Positions 1-8,567 are shown, counted from the stretch's first letter. The stretch is DNA of 64,000 nucleotides from Fictibacillus arsenicus (GCF_001999465.1 NZ_MQMF01000002.1:682001-746000), one strand, 5' to 3'. Numbers and translations: made by a program. Notes: generated from the letters alone by a model not told the origin.

Positions 1-1
1 A

Positions 2-73
2 TTAAAAGACTGGAGGAATGAATATTATCCGAAACTAAAAGTGAAGTTTAAGGTCGATGCTGATTTGGAGTAA
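2..73 (+). CDS. C-terminal end of an unidentified gene (partial at window edge)
   Basis: An open frame enters from the left edge and stops with TAA at 71-73. About 23 residues are visible, rich in Lys, Asp and Tyr (it includes DWRNEYYPKLKVKF). This is too short to assign a family. The composition looks like genuine coding sequence rather than spacer. Confidence 0.4.
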   Translation, partial: LKDWRNEYYPKLKVKFKVDADLE

Positions 74-150
74 TTATACTAAGAAAAATTTTGTTCTACT
101 TACTTTTAACGAGAAAAAGTTATTTGCTTCCTAAACACATCTTTTGGTAT

Positions 151-297
151 TCAAATGATCATTCCATCTAACTCTTCACTTAACTTAATTAATCGAGGAT
201 CAGTTAAGTCATTCAAACTGATCCCCAATTCAATCAACTTTTCGCTTTTTTTATTTATCAAGTTTAATTTTCTTTGCTCATCATTTATATTCTTAAT
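151..297 (-). CDS. Spo0E-like aspartyl-phosphate phosphatase, non-standard start
   Basis: The frame encodes about 48 residues. It ends in LIKLSEELDGMII, matching the Spo0E-family pattern in which an SxxLD motif closes a two-helix hairpin. Family members dephosphorylate Spo0A~P and delay sporulation. There is no ATG, GTG or TTG at the expected site: a strong GGAGG box is followed at normal spacing by ATT (295-297), a rare start codon. The gene lies 21 nt downstream of the AbrB-like gene on the same strand, so the two probably form one operon. The family call rests on the C-terminal motif and the size. The start is inferred. Confidence 0.55.
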   Translation of the reverse strand: MKNINDEQRKLNLINKKSEKLIELGISLNDLTDPRLIKLSEELDGMII

Positions 298-318
298 TTG
301 TTTTCCTCCTATCTAAAA

Positions 319-609
319 TTAATCTAGTATGGGCGCAAGGATTATTCTCTCTTCCAGTTGTTCAATTATGATATGAAAATTATTGCTATGTAATTTCTCT
401 CTTAGGTCTAAAGGAATTGTTAAATTGCCCTTAGAGTCTATCTTTTGTTTATATTCTCTTGAAGGTTTAGAATCGATAACAAGACAATCATTCTTATAAT
501 CAATTCCAACTACCTTTCCTGATCTCAAATTAAATTCTTCTCTCCAAGTAACAGGTATATAAAGATAACCTTTATCATTTTTATATGTTTTACCCGTAAA
601 AATAACCAA
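319..609 (-). CDS. AbrB/SpoVT-type transcription factor with two half-domains
   Basis: The roughly 96-residue protein contains two copies of the swapped-hairpin AbrB signature. The first is KGYLYIPVTWREEF followed by GKVVGIDY; the second is SKGNLTIPLDLREKL followed by IIIEQLEERIIL. Such proteins bind DNA as dimers and often act as transition-state regulators or antitoxins. Two tandem half-domains in a short protein recall MraZ more than AbrB itself. I chose the TTG at 607-609 because the AGGCAGGTG box precedes it at normal spacing; an in-frame GTG lies at 616-618. It appears co-transcribed with the Spo0E-like gene downstream. Confidence 0.6.
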   Translation of the reverse strand: MVIFTGKTYKNDKGYLYIPVTWREEFNLRSGKVVGIDYKNDCLVIDSKPSREYKQKIDSKGNLTIPLDLREKLHSNNFHIIIEQLEERIILAPILD

Positions 610-925
610 CGTATACACCTGCCTATGATTTTAAAAGACTATATTACCTTATTACACTAAAGAGATAAAGTAAAACTAGGAAATTTTAATTAAAATTTCC
701 ATAAATAAATAAAAAAGCATCCACTTCGAATACAGGAAATACTCAAATAATGAACCATTTCAAAAAGTTTTCTTAAGTAATTCGATATAAAAACTTGGGA
801 AAATTGCTTATTTTTCGAACATATTATTACTATCTACCCGTGTCTATTTTCCCAATAACCAACCTGTTCTTTAAGTGCTACAATTTTAATACGCCCCCTG
901 GGTAGTTTATATAGTAGATAGGAAA
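610..925. other. AT-rich intergenic stretch between divergent genes
   Basis: No convincing gene or RNA is visible. The stretch separates the AbrB-like gene (minus) from the DJ-1-like gene (plus), so it should contain both promoters. None matches consensus well enough to call. Confidence 0.4.
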
Positions 926-1462
926 GTGTCAGTGGCAAAGAATATTTTATTATATATTTATCCAAAATTTAATGAAATTGAAGTGACAATTGTTCTTTCT
1001 ATTTTAAAGAGGAATTATAATCTCCATACTTTCACCCTATTTCCTGGACAAATTAAATCAGCTTGCGGATTAATCATACAACCGAATATTAAGGTGAAAA
1101 ATATAAGGTCTTGGGAGTATGATATGTTGATTCTCCCTGGAGGAGAAACTACTGGACCTATGAATCATCATTTGGTGAAGTTGCTACAAAATTTTAACCG
1201 AGAAAAGCTAAGAATTGCAGCGATCGGCCGCGGGGTTGACTTACTATGTCGTGCAGGTCTATTAAAAGGACGAACATACACAACTACATCGGTTATTTCA
1301 AATTTCTCAGATGGAATTTATGTAAACAAACGCCTAGTTGAAGATAAGAATTTGATAACAGCTAAATCTCATGCGTTTACCGATTTCGGGTTATTAATTG
1401 GTGATCGTATGAACTGTATTGAAAACATCGATGAATATAACTTTTATAAAGGTATAAAGTAA
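926..1462 (+). CDS. DJ-1/PfpI-family protein lacking the catalytic cysteine
   Basis: The 178-residue protein has the DJ-1/PfpI (class I glutamine amidotransferase-like) fold pattern: an N-terminal strand NILLYIYPKFNEIEV, then DMLILPGGE around residue 68, then the nucleophile-elbow region. In active members that elbow reads AICxG. Here it reads AIGRGVDLL, so the nucleophilic Cys is Gly. The protein is therefore probably a non-enzymatic or regulatory homologue. The start is GTG at 926, or more likely GTG at 932 given the AGGAAAG box. It is monocistronic and ends at a terminator. Confidence 0.75.
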   Translation: MSVAKNILLYIYPKFNEIEVTIVLSILKRNYNLHTFTLFPGQIKSACGLIIQPNIKVKNIRSWEYDMLILPGGETTGPMNHHLVKLLQNFNREKLRIAAIGRGVDLLCRAGLLKGRTYTTTSVISNFSDGIYVNKRLVEDKNLITAKSHAFTDFGLLIGDRMNCIENIDEYNFYKGIK

Positions 1463-1476
1463 AATGATGATTATTC

Positions 1477-1503
1477 ACACTCCTTTTTAGGGAGTGTTTT
1501 TAT
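1477..1503 (+). terminator. Rho-independent terminator of the DJ-1-like gene
   Basis: Inverted repeat ACACTCC / GGAGTGT with a short AT loop, followed by a T run, just after the stop codon at 1462. Confidence 0.8.
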
Positions 1504-1685
1504 ATGTATTTATTTAAAAAGGTTGCAGTCTTGTAGAACTTCGCTATCTTTACTATTTTTCTGTATTGGGAAAAACATAGTTAAATTTGTATGATTATCG
1601 CCCCAAAAACACCTTTATTTTCCCAAGTTTTTTATTTCCAATTTATGCTAGATTTAAAGTAGAATCTTTTGGGAGGAGAAATTTA

Positions 1686-2765
1686 ATGAGTGTTCAGATA
1701 ATCAAAGGAGATCCGATCTTACAAGCTTTAGAGCTTTGGCATGAGAGTATACGGACAAACATAATCGAAGAAGCAGATAGACTACATAATGAAATAAATA
1801 AATCTATAAAAGAGATGAGTGACCCTGACTCAGAAGTTTACTACCAGTTATTGAAAAGCCGCTATCTTATATTAAAGCGAGATATGTCTGCTGCTCATGC
1901 AACACTCAAACAGATCCATGATATCTATAGGATTGGAAACGATCTAACAGGATTTTACTATCATTTCTATAGCGGGCTCCTCTCGACCAACCTGGGAGAA
2001 TACGACAAAGCTGAATCGAGCTTTATCGCCGCATACCATCTATTAGAATATGTTTCTGATGATACGATAAGGGCGGACTTCTTCTATAAGGCGTCTATCC
2101 TGTACTATCATATCCGTCAGCCATTAACGGCTTTACACTATGCAAACGATGCACTGAAAATATTTAGCGATGTTAAAGGTTATGAGGTGATAACAGCAGA
2201 CTGTGAGAACATTAAAGGGCTCAGTTGTACTTCACTAAAGCAATATACAAAAGCCGAAGAACATTTCCTGAGTGCGTTGGATATGGCAAACAAACAAGAA
2301 CATAAGAACCTTACCCTTCTAATCAGGTACAATTTGGGCTATCTTTATGCTGAACAGAACATCTCAGATTTAGCGATCCGTTATCTTCAAGAAGTATATG
2401 AACAAGAGGAGCCATTTTATAAGACCCTTTTCCTCTTAGCGCGTGAATATTTTAAACTTAACGATCTTGAAAAAGCAGAGATATTCGTGCAAAAAGGAAT
2501 CCAGTACACAAATGAAGAATATAAACATCACTTTAATATCGTGAGAGCTTTCCATAATAGTCTAGTTGATCAGGAGTTAGAAAACATCGTGATGGAGGGA
2601 ATCCAATATTTTGAGAAACATGAACTATTTGGATTTATTGAAGACTATTGCGGTGAGTTAGCTCAATACTTTCATAATAAAGAGGATCATCAAAGAGCGA
2701 GTCATTATTTTTATAAAGCATACCTTGCTAAAAAGAACTTGCAAAAAAAGGAGGCACTAAAATGA
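1686..2765 (+). CDS. rap: Rap-type tetratricopeptide response-regulator phosphatase/inhibitor
   Basis: The 359-residue protein has an N-terminal helical bundle (about residues 1-70) followed by TPR-like helical repeats, for example YDKAESSFIAAYHLL and YTKAEEHFLSALDMA. This is the architecture and length of Bacillus Rap proteins, which either dephosphorylate Spo0F~P or block response regulators such as ComA. The start is ATG 1686, behind GGGAGGAG; the longer open frame upstream lacks a ribosome binding site. The stop overlaps the start of a phr-type gene (ATGA), which is the classic rap-phr arrangement. The target response regulator cannot be deduced from sequence. Confidence 0.9.
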   Translation: MSVQIIKGDPILQALELWHESIRTNIIEEADRLHNEINKSIKEMSDPDSEVYYQLLKSRYLILKRDMSAAHATLKQIHDIYRIGNDLTGFYYHFYSGLLSTNLGEYDKAESSFIAAYHLLEYVSDDTIRADFFYKASILYYHIRQPLTALHYANDALKIFSDVKGYEVITADCENIKGLSCTSLKQYTKAEEHFLSALDMANKQEHKNLTLLIRYNLGYLYAEQNISDLAIRYLQEVYEQEEPFYKTLFLLAREYFKLNDLEKAEIFVQKGIQYTNEEYKHHFNIVRAFHNSLVDQELENIVMEGIQYFEKHELFGFIEDYCGELAQYFHNKEDHQRASHYFYKAYLAKKNLQKKEALK

Positions 2766-2896
2766 AACGTATCTTATCAGGAATCATTCTCTCATCCCTT
2801 GTCCTAACTGCTGTCATCGTGGGGAGCTCTATCTCGACTAAGTCTGTGGACCAGGCTGAACATGGCCGCACACTTACCCTCTCAAACAAACTGTAA
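2762..2896 (+). CDS. phr: Phr-type signal peptide precursor
   Basis: The 44-residue precursor has a positive N-terminus (MKR), a hydrophobic export segment at about 4-24 and a polar tail with DQAEHGRTLTLSNKL. It overlaps the rap stop codon by 4 nt, so translation is coupled. Mature Phr peptides are 5-6 residues and usually contain a basic residue. By analogy with PhrE, where the active pentapeptide is internal and followed by a short tail, EHGRT (residues 33-37) is my prediction for the mature signal that antagonises the adjacent Rap. The processing site is inferred. Confidence 0.85.
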   Translation: MKRILSGIILSSLVLTAVIVGSSISTKSVDQAEHGRTLTLSNKL

Positions 2897-2927
2897 TCCA
2901 TCATACATTGATTAAGAACGATCACTG

Positions 2928-2957
2928 ACCTCTTCATTTTACGAAGAGGTTTTTTTA
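2928..2957 (+). terminator. Terminator of rap-phr
   Basis: Stem ACCTCTTC / GAAGAGGT with loop ATTTTAC, followed by seven T residues. Confidence 0.85.
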
Positions 2958-3103
2958 ATGGAAACCAAATACATCATATATCTATGTGAATTAGATAACA
3001 TATTCTATGAAAGAGCTAGATACCATTTTTGTATCTTTGACATAAAAAAACCAAGCGAACGAAAACAGCTCTTTAAACTATATATTTTTCCCATCTGCTT
3101 TTG

Positions 3104-3139
3104 ATAAAAAAAAATAAACTCGAGCCTTAGTGACCCGAG
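3104..3139 (-). terminator. Terminator of the DUF2935 gene
   Basis: Read on the minus strand, an eight-pair stem (CTCGGGTC, loop ACTAA, GGCTCGAG, two wobble pairs) is followed by a long T-rich tract. Confidence 0.65.
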
Positions 3140-3170
3140 CTTACCTCATATCATAAGTTCTTTATTCATT

Positions 3171-3965
3171 TCAACGTTGGCCAGTATTTAGATTGGACTC
3201 AAATAAGTCGATAATTTCTAAAAAGCGTTCTGCTTCCCTAAAGGTATGATCAGCTAATAGAGGATGAATATTGCTCTTAATGCGGCATGCTTCTATTAGC
3301 TCTCTCGCTGTTTTCTTAAAGTCCCTTAATGAGGCAACTGATACTTTATTCTGGTTTAAAAATTGGCTAAGTAATGGTCTGGTTTCAGATTGCGGCCGCA
3401 TCGAATCTAAATCAATCGCTTGAAATAGCAGCTGGTCGAAATCATGACTAAACTCTCTCGCTTGTTCTACTAACTTTCTCTCAGAAGGATCTAACAAATG
3501 ACCGATAAACTTAGCATGATCCGCCATGATTCTTAAAAAGAATACATTTTCTTGGATAACTTCATTGGCTTTAGGGACTAACACCCCTTGATTTAATTCC
3601 TTTAATCGGTTGGCAAAATAGGCGGCTTCCCTGCTAATATGGTCAACCAATAATGGAAAATTGTTTGTGCGGATCACACAGCGCAATGTTAAATCTAATA
3701 CCTTCCGTTTATAGCTCCAAATCGCAGCAGCTGCTTGGTAGACCTCCGTGTTAAAAGCTTTAACCTGATTCAGGTCCGAGTTCACATTAAACCTGGATAA
3801 CTTCTCCTCAATTCTTTCAAATACAGTTATAAATTGACGTGCTTCGTCGATCAATTGTTTCTGTTCATAAGTGAAACCCAAGCTTAGAAATAAGGCATGT
3901 TCCTTCATTATTCTGGACCAAAATTGAATTTCATCTAGAGACCTAGCCACTATCGGATCCGCCAT
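3171..3965 (-). CDS. DUF2935 protein, two tandem domains
   Basis: The 264-residue all-helical protein carries two related halves of about 125 residues. Each begins with a WSRIMKEHALF / LRIMADHAKF-like motif and ends with a LxDHxxREAxxF motif (VDHISREAAYF; ADHTFREAERF). Conserved His and Glu residues suggest a ferritin-like, metal-binding helical bundle. That is inference: DUF2935 proteins are common in Bacillus and Clostridium but uncharacterised. GAGGGG precedes ATG 3965. It is monocistronic. Confidence 0.8.
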   Translation of the reverse strand: MADPIVARSLDEIQFWSRIMKEHALFLSLGFTYEQKQLIDEARQFITVFERIEEKLSRFNVNSDLNQVKAFNTEVYQAAAAIWSYKRKVLDLTLRCVIRTNNFPLLVDHISREAAYFANRLKELNQGVLVPKANEVIQENVFFLRIMADHAKFIGHLLDPSERKLVEQAREFSHDFDQLLFQAIDLDSMRPQSETRPLLSQFLNQNKVSVASLRDFKKTARELIEACRIKSNIHPLLADHTFREAERFLEIIDLFESNLNTGQR

Positions 3966-4154
3966 TGTATCCCCTCACAATCTTAATACTTTTTCCCTTC
4001 CTATGTATATTTTTGGTCTCCATTACTAATGCGCAAATAAACAAATTCATTGGTACTATTTACAAAATTCCAGACAGCGGACCAGCACAATTTAAAAATG
4101 CCTGGATATAATGAATTTGTTTAGATCTAATTCGACAAAAAGGAGTGCAAATCA

Positions 4155-4502
4155 ATGATTGAAAGAAATATGCAGGAACAATGCCGAAAACATATCGGCA
4201 GCCATATGTTGCTTGAAACCACCGATGGACGAACGATTGATGGCATCATAGAAAGTACGGATGACCAGGGAGTAACGATGATGGTCGCCGAAGAGATGAA
4301 TAGTGTAGATCGAGAGTATATTTTTACTGGTGACGATGATGATGATTACAGGCGTAGACCAAGGTTTCGAAGATTTCGTCGAAGAAGGTTTCCATTTCCT
4401 TTTATAAGAAGAATATTTTATTATCCATACTACTATCCGTATTATCCATATTACTATCCGCCAGGTTACGCTCCTCCGTACGTCTATCCATATACTTATT
4501 AA
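4155..4502 (+). CDS. Small Sm-like N-domain protein with Arg- and Tyr/Pro-rich tail
   Basis: The 115-residue protein has an N-terminal beta-rich segment (about 10-58) with the pattern GSHMLLETTDGRTIDGIIE, reminiscent of Sm-like or YlmC-type small barrels. An acidic GDDDDD stretch, a strongly basic RRRPRFRRFRRRR segment and a tail of repeated YYPYY units follow. This sort of tail is frequent in Bacillus surface, spore and biofilm proteins. The function is unknown. AAGGAG lies before ATG 4155. A strong terminator follows. Confidence 0.65.
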   Translation: MIERNMQEQCRKHIGSHMLLETTDGRTIDGIIESTDDQGVTMMVAEEMNSVDREYIFTGDDDDDYRRRPRFRRFRRRRFPFPFIRRIFYYPYYYPYYPYYYPPGYAPPYVYPYTY

Positions 4503-4507
4503 GTGAA

Positions 4508-4545
4508 AAAAAGCTTGGTTCTCTAATTTAGAGACCAAGCTTTGT
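4508..4545. terminator. Bidirectional terminator between convergent genes
   Basis: Long stem AAAGCTTGGT-TCTCT / AGAGACCAAGCTTT (one bulged base) between the Tyr-rich gene (plus) and selO (minus), with A and T tracts on both sides. Confidence 0.85.
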
Positions 4546-4562
4546 CAATGTAATCATGTGTA

Positions 4563-6023
4563 TCATGTTCCGCAAAATGTTCTGTAAGGGCCTTCCGTTT
4601 CAGGTGGCAGCTTACAGTACTCTTCTTGTTTTGGTGAGTAATCATATGGATTTGTTAAAGCACCAAGCAACTTCTCCGTCACACTGTAATCGCCATTTTG
4701 CACAGCAGATTCTAATGCTTCTTCTACCCGGTGGTTTCGTGGAATCACTGCTGGGTTGCTTTTTCGCATCAACTCATTGGAAGACTCTTTTAGTTCTGTC
4801 TGCCTCTCTAGTCTTTCTTGCCATTTTTTATACCACTCATCAAAATCAGGAGAATTAAAGAGTTTTGAATCCTCTTTCTTATCAAGAGTGAGCGATCGGA
4901 AAGTATTCGTATAGTCTGCTGAATGATCTTTCATCAGATTGAGAAGTTCTTTGATTAACGCTTCATCTTCTTTTTCTTCATTAAACAGACCAAGCTTTGC
5001 TCTCATTCCTGACATCCAGTTGCTGTTGAATTGATCACCATAATCGGATAACGCCTCTTGAGCCAGTTCCATTGCTTTCTCTTGATCATCATGGAACAAT
5101 GGTAAAAGTGTTTCCGCAAAACGTGCGAGATTCCATCCACCGATACTTGGCTGATTGCCATATGCATAACGGCCTTGGACATCTATGGAACTGAACACGG
5201 TCGCTGGATCGTACGTATCCATGAACGCGCATGGGCCATAATCGATGGTTTCCCCGCTGATCGTCATGTTGTCAGTGTTCATGACACCATGAATAAAACC
5301 GGCGAGCTGCCACTTCGCTATGAGTGATGCCTGTCGTTTAACCACTTCTATATAAAAACTGAGATATGGATTTTCGTCGTCTTTCACATGTGTATAATGT
5401 CGATCGATAGCATAGTCGGCGAGAGCCTGAAGTTCGTCTACACTGCCCCATTGACGCGCGAACTCGAATGTTCCTACACGCAGATGACTAGAAGCAACGC
5501 GAGTCATAATCGAACCTGGCAGGTTCGTTTCACGGATAACCGGTTCACCCGTTGTTACAACAGCAAGGCTGCGAGTAGTGGGGATGCCAAGTCTATGCAT
5601 GGATTCACTGATGATGTATTCGCGCAGCATCGGTCCAAGTGCCGCCCGACCGTCACCGCCACGAGAATATGGTGTTCTTCCTGATCCTTTTAGCTGGATA
5701 TCGAAACGATCACCTTTTGGCGTGATCTGCTCACCGACCATGAGTGCCCGTCCGTCTCCTAGCATCGTAAAGTTGCCGAATTGGTGGCCGGCGTAGGCTT
5801 GAGCAAGTGACGAACCGCCTTCTGGAACTTTATTCCCCGCGAATACGTTAAGGGCATCTTCACTTTGAAGTGCGTCGGTGTTCAAACCAAGTTCTTTTGC
5901 TAGAGGTTCATTCAATACCACTAGTTTCGGTTCTTCAACTGGGTTTGGGCTGATCGTTGAATAAAACTTGTCAGGCAGACTTGCGTAACTATTTTCTAGG
6001 TTCCATCCTGTTTCTTTTGTCAT
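4563..6023 (-). CDS. selO: Protein adenylyltransferase SelO (YdiU family)
   Basis: The 486-residue protein has the pseudokinase-fold AMP transferase signatures: [17 protein letters not shown] (about 78-94), [20 protein letters not shown] (110-129), [18 protein letters not shown] (about 248-265) and the DTYDP segment. Family members transfer AMP from ATP to Ser, Thr or Tyr of partner proteins and are linked to redox homeostasis. In eukaryotic and some bacterial SelO the antepenultimate residue is selenocysteine. Here the protein ends FCGT with an ordinary Cys codon. ATG 6023 is preceded by AAGGAGA. The length is normal. Confidence 0.95.
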   Translation of the reverse strand: MTKETGWNLENSYASLPDKFYSTISPNPVEEPKLVVLNEPLAKELGLNTDALQSEDALNVFAGNKVPEGGSSLAQAYAGHQFGNFTMLGDGRALMVGEQITPKGDRFDIQLKGSGRTPYSRGGDGRAALGPMLREYIISESMHRLGIPTTRSLAVVTTGEPVIRETNLPGSIMTRVASSHLRVGTFEFARQWGSVDELQALADYAIDRHYTHVKDDENPYLSFYIEVVKRQASLIAKWQLAGFIHGVMNTDNMTISGETIDYGPCAFMDTYDPATVFSSIDVQGRYAYGNQPSIGGWNLARFAETLLPLFHDDQEKAMELAQEALSDYGDQFNSNWMSGMRAKLGLFNEEKEDEALIKELLNLMKDHSADYTNTFRSLTLDKKEDSKLFNSPDFDEWYKKWQERLERQTELKESSNELMRKSNPAVIPRNHRVEEALESAVQNGDYSVTEKLLGALTNPYDYSPKQEEYCKLPPETEGPYRTFCGT

Positions 6024-6141
6024 GATGTCTCCTTTCCTTTTTCTATGATGAAATACTTTTCTATCTCCACATTAACACAATACAGATTCGCTTGAGTCTT
6101 ATTCTGCTTCCCCATTATTCCCATTTCACGCCAAATAAATA

Positions 6142-6165
6142 AACGCCCGATGAAATGCGGGCGTT
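6142..6165 (-). terminator. Hairpin after the DinB gene
   Basis: Stem AACGCCCG / CGGGCGTT with loop ATGAAATG lies 12 nt beyond the DinB stop codon. The T-run is weak, so termination is likely but not certain. Confidence 0.6.
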
Positions 6166-6176
6166 GTAAAATAAGC

Positions 6177-6662
6177 TTAACGATGAGATGGCCACGAGCC
6201 TTGCATTTTTCTGATCTGTATTATCTGACCTGTATGATAGGCGTCGTGAAGGAAGATATCCAGCAGCTTACCTTCTAGTTGTTCAATCTCTTCTTCTGGA
6301 GTGTTAGTCAGCAACTGGCGCAACTTTTGATAAACATCCTCGGCACGTTTAACTATCTTTTTCCACTCTACATCATCATTAGACTGTTCAGTTAGAGAGA
6401 AGGTTTGATCACCATCAAGATTATTTGTCCACTCGATACCCTGCATGTTGGACACAAGTCTTTCTTTGTAATAAATGAGATGATTCACGTTCTCCCAGAT
6501 TGTTTTGGTTGCCTCTCCCGCTGGTCTCCAGGTGGCTTGTTCTGCCGTAATCCCTTCGATTGCGTGTTTAAGCGGGGCATACCAACTCTCCTTTTCATAT
6601 GTTGAATCGAGTACGTTTAAAAGCAGGTCCATTCGTCTCTTTGTCGTATTTTCTTTTAGCAT
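6177..6662 (-). CDS. DinB/YfiT-family four-helix metalloprotein
   Basis: The 161-residue protein has three positions typical of DinB metal ligands: an early His in the NVNHLIYYKERL helix and two His in LHDAYHTGQIIQIRK near the C-terminus. These proteins include thiol-dependent transferases (bacillithiol S-transferases in Bacillus). The exact substrate is unknown. The start is ATG 6662, behind TAGGAGG. It is monocistronic. Confidence 0.85.
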   Translation of the reverse strand: MLKENTTKRRMDLLLNVLDSTYEKESWYAPLKHAIEGITAEQATWRPAGEATKTIWENVNHLIYYKERLVSNMQGIEWTNNLDGDQTFSLTEQSNDDVEWKKIVKRAEDVYQKLRQLLTNTPEEEIEQLEGKLLDIFLHDAYHTGQIIQIRKMQGSWPSHR

Positions 6663-6820
6663 TTTTACGCCTCCTAAATGCTTGGTTTGTGTGCTACGTT
6701 TACCTTTCGTGTTTGGATGGTTTTTCCCTTTAAAATTTTTAGGTTTAATGTTCTAACACACTTTTTATTGAATATAAATAGAATTGGAGCTTTGTGTTTT
6801 ATGGAGGGGAGGGGCAGGAG

Positions 6821-7744
6821 ATGGCGAATAAACCGCGACAGCTGCTACGGGGGGACACGATTGGGATTGTTACGTTAGGAAGCCCTTTGGATGCCAATAC
6901 GATTAATCAGGGGATCAATACGTTAAGAAATATGGGATTCCAAGTAATTGTGGGTGATCATGTATATGCCTCTAACGGTTTTCTGGCTGGGACACCCGAG
7001 CAGCAGGCCGCAGATTTGATGTCCATGTTTGAAAATCCCCAAGTAAAAATGATCTTACCTACAAGGGGCGGTGTGGGTGTAGCGAGCATCCTTCCTTATT
7101 TGGACTTTCCCCTCATCAGCAAAAATCCTAAATTGATTTCGGGTTACAGCGACATTACGATCCTGCTGAATGTTCTTTATCAATATGCGAATCTTGTTAC
7201 CTTTCATAGCTTAATGCTTCTTGATTTCAAACCGGATACTCCTGACTATAATTATAACCAGTTCTTCAATGCCATTACACGATTGACAGCACCTTGGCCG
7301 ATTAATAACCCTCCCGAAATTCAGCTTGTCAGTAAAGTTCCTGGCGATGTAACCGGTCCACTCGTTGGCGGTAACCTCACCTCATTTGTAGGCACTTTAG
7401 GAACGCCTTATGAGATTGATACAAAAGGGAAGATTTTGTTTCTTGAAGATACTCATGAACCGGTAAATACGATTTTCCGATACATTAATCACCTGAAGCT
7501 AGCCGGTAAGTTTGATGATTGTCTCGGAATTATTATGGGAGAATGCACGAATTGTGAACCTGCGTATGGGAAAACGTTTGAAAATGTGATTGATGAATAT
7601 ATAGTTCCGCTAGGCAAACCACTAATGACGAACCTGGCAAGCGGACATGGGTTTTATAAAGCGGCGGTACCTTTCGGGGTAAACGTGAATATGAATACGA
7701 CCAACCGGACGATTACGGTGATGGAACCGACTGTGATTGCTTAA
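6821..7744 (+). CDS. ldcA: LD-carboxypeptidase (muramoyltetrapeptide carboxypeptidase, S66 family)
   Basis: The 307-residue cytoplasmic serine peptidase belongs to family S66, which removes the terminal D-Ala from murein tetrapeptides during wall recycling. The nucleophile lies in GYSDIT (Ser at about 110). A Glu in IIMGEC and a His in ASGHGFYK complete the non-classical Ser-Glu-His triad. The substrate loop TRGGVG is present. The MccF microcin-immunity branch shares this fold and cannot be excluded. I chose ATG 6821, behind GGAGGGG; an in-frame GTG at 6794 has no ribosome binding site. Confidence 0.85.
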   Translation: MANKPRQLLRGDTIGIVTLGSPLDANTINQGINTLRNMGFQVIVGDHVYASNGFLAGTPEQQAADLMSMFENPQVKMILPTRGGVGVASILPYLDFPLISKNPKLISGYSDITILLNVLYQYANLVTFHSLMLLDFKPDTPDYNYNQFFNAITRLTAPWPINNPPEIQLVSKVPGDVTGPLVGGNLTSFVGTLGTPYEIDTKGKILFLEDTHEPVNTIFRYINHLKLAGKFDDCLGIIMGECTNCEPAYGKTFENVIDEYIVPLGKPLMTNLASGHGFYKAAVPFGVNVNMNTTNRTITVMEPTVIA

Positions 7745-7822
7745 TTTTTTTGAACCTAAAAAAAAAGGTAAGGAAAATAAATGGTTGTTGAGGACTCATT
7801 GCAGTTCTAACATTCAATAAAA

Positions 7823-7856
7823 AATGCACTCCTCCTTCAAAGGAAAAGTGCATCTT
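7823..7856 (-). terminator. Terminator of the FrnE/DsbA gene
   Basis: TGCACT / AGTGCA outer stem with an inner CTCCTT / AAGGA(A) stem, placed directly after the minus-strand stop codon and followed on that strand by a T-rich tract. Confidence 0.65.
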
Positions 7857-7868
7857 ATTTTCTGCGGG

Positions 7869-8567
7869 CTATTTTTGAGGAATGTCACAGCCGTCGTCAT
7901 CACAGCTTGCTCCGTCTTGATCGTTTAAAGAAGTAACCTCATCCTCTGCGATGATTTTTTTCAACGCGTTCACAAACACATCCGTTGGCTGCGCACCAGT
8001 AAGGGCGTATTTCTTATTGATTAAAAAGAATGGTACACCGGTAATGCCATACTGCTGACCTGTTTGCTGATCAGCACGAACGGCGTCTGTCATCTCATCA
8101 CTTGCGAGCATCTTCTCTACTTCTTCACGATTCAATCCGACATCCGCTGCAAGTTCTGCTAATGTTTCATGATCTCCAATGTGTTTGGATTCTGTGAAGT
8201 AAGCAAGAAGGATGCGATCTGTCATCTCATGCATCAAGCCATGTTTTTTGGCAAGCATCGTCACACGGTGAGCATCAAACGTGTTGGTTAAGATTAGGGT
8301 TTCAAAATTAAAATCTACCCCAGCTTCTTTCCCCATCTTTGTCATGTTCGCTGTGTTTGCTTTTGCTGTTTCTATACTCATGCCGTATTTTTTAGCGAGT
8401 TTTTCGTACATATTATCTTTGACATCGCGTTCCATCGTCGGATCCAACTCAAAGCATCGATACGTCACTTCGATCGGATGGTCAATCTGCTTAATAGCGT
8501 CCTCCAGACGCTTTTTGCCAATATAGCAGAATGGTCAAGCGAAGTCAGTCCACATTTCAATATACAT
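7869..8567 (-). CDS. FrnE-like DsbA-family oxidoreductase with in-frame TGA at the first CxxC cysteine (candidate selenoprotein)
   Basis: Read from ATG 8565-8567, with GGAGGA eight bases upstream, the frame gives MYIEMWTDFA, then TGA (8535-8537), then PFCYIGKKRLEDAIKQ, and continues without another disruption to a TAG at 7869, 232 codons in all. FrnE-type DsbA proteins have CPxC here, so TGA replaces exactly the first active-site Cys. A hairpin with a G-containing loop begins 22 nt after the TGA. The rest is typical: a helical insert, the cis-Pro loop TGVPFFLI and a C-terminal CDDDGCDIPQK tail. Without read-through, only a fragment lacking the active site (from about 8468) would be made, with no ribosome binding site of its own. 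Selenocysteine insertion or a recent nonsense mutation both fit. Confidence 0.75.
8496..8537 (-). promoter_or_regulatory. Candidate bacterial SECIS element (TGA plus downstream hairpin)
   Basis: On the minus strand the TGA (8535-8537) is followed after 22 nt by the perfect stem AGCGTC-TGGAG-GACGCT (8496-8512). The apical loop begins 28 nt after the TGA and has G at its second and third positions. Known bacterial SECIS elements have a short stem, an apical G near the loop start and a TGA-to-loop distance of about 16-37 nt, so this one fits. A six-pair stem can also arise by chance. Confidence 0.5.

Noticed and set aside
4152-4538. 128-codon frame opposite the Tyr-rich gene
   Set aside because: Antisense shadow of a gene with a good ribosome binding site and its own terminator.
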